DNA from: Shewanella saliphila
GTDB taxonomy: Bacteria; Pseudomonadota; Gammaproteobacteria; Enterobacterales; Shewanellaceae
Direction of reading: 5' to 3'
DNA length: 64,000 nucleotides
Assembly (NCBI RefSeq): GCF_014648295.1
Contig: NZ_BMQV01000016.1
Coordinates: forward strand, 1-64,000
Made by a program: the position numbers and the translations under genes. The notes under the pieces were generated by a model. It made no database searches and was not told the origin of the DNA. It saw only the letters and a program-made list of their open reading frames with translations. This document shows positions 60,446-64,000 of this stretch, one piece after another. The stretch's first letter is position 1. Every line of letters begins with the position of its first letter.

Positions 60446-60940
60446 ATGCTAGCCAAAAAAATCTGTTTAGCCATAATGACCCTGGTGCTACTGACTACTG
60501 CCGGTTGCGGTTTTAAACTGCAGCGCAGTTACTCAATTCCTGCTGAGTTAGCCGAACTGCACTTAAGCAGTAGCGACGAATACAGCGAATTAACCCGCCT
60601 TGTACGTGACCGCTTACGCATTAACCGAATTACCCTTGTTAATGCCGCTGATAAAACACCCACATTGCGCTTAATCAACGACACATTAGAACGTGCCACC
60701 TTGTCACTATACCCAACCGGTAACGTTGCAGAATACGAACTCATTTATGTAGTCCATTACTCGGTCACGCTTCCGGGAGAAGAGCCACAAGAGTTTGACA
60801 CCGAAATTCGCCGAGATTATCAAGACGATCCACGGACCGCATTAGCAAAAAGTCGTGAAATGGAATTGTTGCTAAAAGAAATGCGAGTACAAGCAGCCGA
60901 CTACATTATTCAAACCCTGGCATCAATTGGAGCAGAATAA
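60446..60940 (+). CDS. lptE: LPS-assembly lipoprotein LptE
   Basis: A 164-residue lipoprotein that plugs the LptD barrel for insertion of LPS. Lipobox TTAGC gives acyl-Cys21, followed by GFKLQRSYSIPAEL, the usual start of the LptE domain. Start is uncertain: ATG at 60446 gives a proper signal peptide, but SD is poor; ATGs at 60416 and 60431 are in frame. Stop and holA start share one base (TAATG). Confidence 0.92.
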   Translation: MLAKKICLAIMTLVLLTTAGCGFKLQRSYSIPAELAELHLSSSDEYSELTRLVRDRLRINRITLVNAADKTPTLRLINDTLERATLSLYPTGNVAEYELIYVVHYSVTLPGEEPQEFDTEIRRDYQDDPRTALAKSREMELLLKEMRVQAADYIIQTLASIGAE

Positions 60941-61974
60941 TGCGGGTCTACCCCGATCAGCTAAAACAACACCTTAAAAACTTACCTGATTGTTTTTTAT
61001 TATTTGGTGATGATCCCTGGCTAATCGAAAACAGCAAACAACACATTCTTGCTGCCGCTAAAAAGCAGGGGTTTGAAGAACGGGTGCAACTCAGCCAAGA
61101 AACTGGCTTCAACTGGAACGAGTTAATTCAAGAGTGGCAAGCCATGAGCTTATTTGCCAGTCGACGGATTGTGGAATTAACCTTACCCCAAGGTAAGCCC
61201 GGCACTGAGGGGGCGGCAGCATTTAAAACCTTGCTACAACACCCAAACCCCGACATGCTGTTAATTGTTCAAGGTCCTAAGGCAGGCGCAGAACAAACCA
61301 ACAGCAAATGGTTTAAGTCGCTTGACGCAAAAGGCATCTACCTGCCTTGCACTACCCCTGAAGGCAAACAATTTGAACGCTGGCTCGACAGCCGCATTGC
61401 TCATTACAGCCTCACGGTACATCATGATGCGAAAGCCATGTTATTTACCTTGTTTGAAGGCAACTTATTAGCCGCAGAACAAGCAATGCAAATGCTGCAA
61501 CTACTCAGCCCTAAGCAAAATATTACCCCAGAGCAACTTAACCAATACTTTGAAGACCAATCGCGCTTTAGTGTATTTCAGCTGTGCGATGCCATATTGG
61601 CCAATCACCAAAAGCAGGCGCAACACATGTTGGCGCAACTGCAAGCTGAAGGCACTGCAATGCCGATTTTAATGTGGGCATTGTTTAAAGAAATTAACTT
61701 GCTGCTTACGTTAAAGCTTGCTCAACACAATGGTGAGCAGCTCAATCAGTTATGGGGGAAATACCGAATTTGGGATAAACGTAAACCGTTATTTCAAGCG
61801 GCACTGACACGTTTAGATCTCGACCACATCGAACACATGCTCGCTTTTGCCTCTAAGCTTGAACTCAATCTTAAGCAAAAAGGCATTGAAGACTGGGTCG
61901 GCATTAGCCATCTTTGCATTTTATTCGACCCGCGAGCACACAACCGTCTGGCGCATATCGAACTCACGGATTAA
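60940..61974 (+). CDS. holA: DNA polymerase III delta subunit
   Basis: A 344-residue clamp-loader subunit with the AAA+-like fold lacking a working P-loop. MRVYPDQLKQHLKNLP, CFLLFGDDPWLIENSK and SRRIVELTLPQGKPG are the family marks; the C-terminal collar helices have KEINLLLTLK and LNLKQ. Overlaps lptE by one base, as in enterics. Confidence 0.94.
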   Translation: MRVYPDQLKQHLKNLPDCFLLFGDDPWLIENSKQHILAAAKKQGFEERVQLSQETGFNWNELIQEWQAMSLFASRRIVELTLPQGKPGTEGAAAFKTLLQHPNPDMLLIVQGPKAGAEQTNSKWFKSLDAKGIYLPCTTPEGKQFERWLDSRIAHYSLTVHHDAKAMLFTLFEGNLLAAEQAMQMLQLLSPKQNITPEQLNQYFEDQSRFSVFQLCDAILANHQKQAQHMLAQLQAEGTAMPILMWALFKEINLLLTLKLAQHNGEQLNQLWGKYRIWDKRKPLFQAALTRLDLDHIEHMLAFASKLELNLKQKGIEDWVGISHLCILFDPRAHNRLAHIELTD

Positions 61975-61990
61975 CAATAAAGGACAACAC

Positions 61991-62626
61991 ATGCGAATTG
62001 GTATATTGGGCGGTACATTTGACCCCATTCACCTTGGCCATATCAATCCAGCATTAGACGTCAAACAGCAGCTTAATTTAGACCAGGTATGGTTAATGCC
62101 TAACCACATTCCACCACACAAAAATAGCACTATGGTCAGCAGCTATCATCGTTTAGAAATGGTCAAATTAGTCTGTCAGCAATACCCTCTGTTTGAATTG
62201 TGCGACATCGAAATCGACCGTGATACACCCTCCTACAGTGTTACCACTCTGACCTTACTCACACAGCAATACCCTGAACATGAGTTCTTTTTTATCATGG
62301 GCATGGACTCATTTATTCAATTACCATTGTGGCATCGATGGCAATCATTGTTTTCTCTGTGTCATATCGCCCTATGTCAACGCCCCGGATGGACAATGGA
62401 TGCCCAAAGTGAAATGGCCAAACAATTGCTATTTCGCCATGCACAGGCCAGCGAGTTGACGTTAAAAAATCACGCTACTCATGGAAAGATATTCAGCGTT
62501 AACAGTCAGCTCGTAAATATTTCATCAACCGAAATACGTCAACAATTGGCGCAAAATGCTGATACCAGTAAAGTATTATTGTCCTCAACGCGCCAATACA
62601 TCGACCAACATCAGCTCTATCGATAA
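61991..62626 (+). CDS. nadD: Nicotinate-mononucleotide adenylyltransferase
   Basis: A 211-residue enzyme joining ATP and NaMN to give deamido-NAD. GGTFDPIHLGH is the nucleotide motif and SSTEIRQQL the second signature. ATG at 61991 has AAAGGA ten bases upstream; an open frame reaching 48 codons back overlaps holA and is not used. Confidence 0.95.
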   Translation: MRIGILGGTFDPIHLGHINPALDVKQQLNLDQVWLMPNHIPPHKNSTMVSSYHRLEMVKLVCQQYPLFELCDIEIDRDTPSYSVTTLTLLTQQYPEHEFFFIMGMDSFIQLPLWHRWQSLFSLCHIALCQRPGWTMDAQSEMAKQLLFRHAQASELTLKNHATHGKIFSVNSQLVNISSTEIRQQLAQNADTSKVLLSSTRQYIDQHQLYR

Positions 62627-62714
62627 CGCCAACCTGATTAAATAAGCTTAATTGCGCATTCACAGCGAATTTGAGTATAATACTCCGTTAATTTTTACTA
62701 ATGAGGTACTTCGA

Positions 62715-63044
62715 GTGCAAGGCACCGAACTAAAAGATTTCGTTATCGATAAAATCGATGATTTAAAAGCTAAAAACATTACTGTTTTAGACGTGTCTAA
62801 ACAGTCAACCATCACAGACACCATGATCATCTGTACTGGTACATCAAAAACTCACGTTCGTTCAATCGGCGAACACGTCATTGTTTCTGCTAAAGATGCT
62901 GGCGTACAACCTCTAGGGGTTGAAGGTCGTGACAGCAGCGAATGGGTACTGGTCGACTTAGGCCCCGTTATTTTGCATGTTATGCAAGAACAAACTCGTG
63001 ATTACTACGAGCTTGAAAAATTATGGTCTGAACACAGCGCATAA
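62715..63044 (+). CDS. rsfS: Ribosomal silencing factor RsfS
   Basis: A 109-residue protein that binds uL14 and blocks subunit joining under starvation. [35 protein letters not shown] and [15 protein letters not shown] are family marks. The start is GTG at 62715: GAGG precedes it by eight bases and length then matches E. coli RsfS; an open frame extends 21 codons upstream. Stop overlaps rlmH (TAATG). Confidence 0.94.
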   Translation: MQGTELKDFVIDKIDDLKAKNITVLDVSKQSTITDTMIICTGTSKTHVRSIGEHVIVSAKDAGVQPLGVEGRDSSEWVLVDLGPVILHVMQEQTRDYYELEKLWSEHSA

Positions 63045-63514
63045 TGAAGTTACAGCTTATTGCCGTTGGCACAAAAATGCCTGACTGGGTTACCCGAGGT
63101 TTCGAAGAGTATCAACGCCGTTTCCCAAGAGATATGGCTTTGGAACTTATCGAAATACCTGCGGGAAAACGCGGGAAAAATGCAGATATAGCCCGAATTC
63201 TTCACAAGGAAGGCGAGCTCATGTTAGCGGCGGTAGCCAAAGGTAACCATATTGTCAGCTTAGATTTACCCGGTAAAAACTGGACAACGCCAGACCTTGC
63301 CGAGCAAATGACAAAATGGCAGCTCGACGGCAGAGATGTCAGCTTGCTTATTGGTGGCCCAGAAGGACTCTCACCTGCTTGTAAAGAGGCGGCCAACCAA
63401 AGCTGGTGCTTATCTGCACTAACCCTACCCCATCCTTTGGTGCGGGTTATTGTGGCAGAAAGCCTCTACCGTGCATGGAGCATTAACAACAACCATCCTT
63501 ATCACCGAGAATAA
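63044..63514 (+). CDS. rlmH: 23S rRNA pseudouridine-1915 N3-methyltransferase
   Basis: A 156-residue SPOUT-type enzyme acting on 70S ribosomes at helix 69. [16 protein letters not shown] start, LIGGPEGLS (knot with SAM site) and [18 protein letters not shown] are diagnostic. One-base overlap with rsfS. Length matches E. coli (155). Confidence 0.96.
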   Translation: MKLQLIAVGTKMPDWVTRGFEEYQRRFPRDMALELIEIPAGKRGKNADIARILHKEGELMLAAVAKGNHIVSLDLPGKNWTTPDLAEQMTKWQLDGRDVSLLIGGPEGLSPACKEAANQSWCLSALTLPHPLVRVIVAESLYRAWSINNNHPYHRE

Positions 63515-63541
63515 GCGTTGAGCATAGATAATTAGGCCAAT

Positions 63542-63556
63542 CGATAATGATTATCA
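63542..63556. promoter_or_regulatory. Fur-box-like site between rlmH and mrdA
   Basis: CGATAATGATTATCA matches the 7-1-7 Fur model TGATAAT-N-ATTATCA at every position but the first. It is 86 bases before the mrdA start. An iron-regulated gene would be expected next to it, but mrdA is not a usual Fur target. Function is inferred from motif only. Confidence 0.55.
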
Positions 63557-63641
63557 TGCAACTCTTTTTTTCATATTCATCAGCTGATACAGTGATCTTT
63601 TTCAGTCAACCTTCCACTTTATAACGACGGGGATAGCATAA

Positions 63642-64000
63642 GTGCCGCCAAAAAAGCGCATTACCATGCATGATCACGCCGCAGAAGCAGCGTTGTTTAA
63701 ACGTCGTGCTTTATTTACCTTTTTCTGCGTTTTTGCACTCCTTAGCGTGTTGTTTTATAACCTCTACAATTTACAAGTCGTATTATATAAAGACTACGAA
63801 ACACGCTCTAACGACAACCGTATTCGTGTGGTACCAACCGCCCCAAGCCGTGGCCTTATATACGACCGACACGGTGTATTACTAGCCGAAAACCAACCGT
63901 ATTATTCACTTGAGCTCATTCCTGAAAAAGTTTCAGACATTAACGCCACATTAGATGAACTCAATAAACTCATTGAATTAACCCCCGATGAGCGCGAAAA
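63642..64000 (+). CDS. mrdA: Penicillin-binding protein 2 (start only, runs off the window)
   Basis: The first 119 codons of a gene. They give a basic cytoplasmic start (PPKKRITMHDHAAEAALFKRR), one membrane helix (ALFTFFCVFALLSVLFYNLYNLQ) and the PBP dimer domain start with RVVPTAPSRGLIYDRHGVLLAENQP, a hallmark of class B PBP2. Follows rlmH as in most gammaproteobacteria (rlmH-mrdA-mrdB). The start is GTG at 63642 with GGGGAT about nine bases upstream; ATG at 63666 is an alternative. The transpeptidase domain lies beyond the window. Confidence 0.93.
   Translation, partial: MPPKKRITMHDHAAEAALFKRRALFTFFCVFALLSVLFYNLYNLQVVLYKDYETRSNDNRIRVVPTAPSRGLIYDRHGVLLAENQPYYSLELIPEKVSDINATLDELNKLIELTPDERE

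Noticed and set aside
63670..63885. Plus-strand open frame of 71 codons near the right edge
   Set aside because: It lies in another frame inside mrdA, whose N-terminus is clearly recognisable.

Overview
The window reads as chromosome of a marine gammaproteobacterium, most probably Shewanella or a close relative. This is inferred from remembered gene order and protein families (rplU-rpmA-cgtA, the kdsA/DUF819/SirB cluster, RlmG, an MshA-like pilin, a PsrA-type site before fadD); no database search was made. Base composition is moderately AT-rich, coding density is high and most genes are housekeeping.

Layout. 1-118 is the 5' end of a group IIC-like self-splicing intron on the minus strand, placed just after a palindromic terminator. 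199-4440 (minus) holds a DUF3718 protein, folA, the yjjB/yjjP exporter pair, cgtA/obgE, rpmA and rplU, with ispB divergent at 4879. 5893-16192 mixes ung, small conserved proteins, a LysE exporter, a membrane-anchored thioredoxin, a large TonB-dependent receptor, a fatty-acyl-CoA ligase under probable CRP and PsrA sites, an MsbA-like ABC exporter and a lone MSHA-like pilin. rlmG follows.

18059-25621 is the clearest accessory block: a FadR-type GntR regulator, a divergent region with operator-like palindromes and a small ORF, then a tightly packed operon of a PL6 alginate lyase, a PL17 oligoalginate lyase, the KdgF cupin and a hexuronate-type MFS importer. Together these would cut alginate outside the cytoplasm, import or produce unsaturated monomer, and convert it to the linear keto sugar. 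The later DEH reductase, KDG kinase and aldolase genes are not in the window.

25767-35477 carries a methyltransferase, a sterol-desaturase-family protein, DUF2804, yajG, a periplasmic cyclophilin, ampG, yajQ, vanZ-like, panE and a DMT transporter. 35636-45196 is the conserved kdsA - DUF819 - sirB1 - sirB2 - prmC - prfA - hemA cluster facing lolB - ispE - prs.

46468-47291 is a seven-gene tRNA operon (Met-Leu-Gln-Gln-Met-Leu-Gln) with a well-formed promoter and terminator. After it come ychF-pth and ubiF, then, divergently, a broken small gene and miaB - ybeZ - ybeY - corC - lnt, and finally ybeL, leuS - lptE - holA - nadD - rsfS - rlmH and the start of mrdA (PBP2), which runs off the right edge. 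A strong Fur-like box lies between rlmH and mrdA. Several genes use GTG or TTG starts decided by Shine-Dalgarno (SD) position.

I saw no CRISPR array, prophage, rRNA or complete insertion sequence. No convincing wholly new system was found; the best leads are the intron-terminator junction, the alginate locus control region, the decaying gene before miaB, and several small ORFs and regulatory sites.
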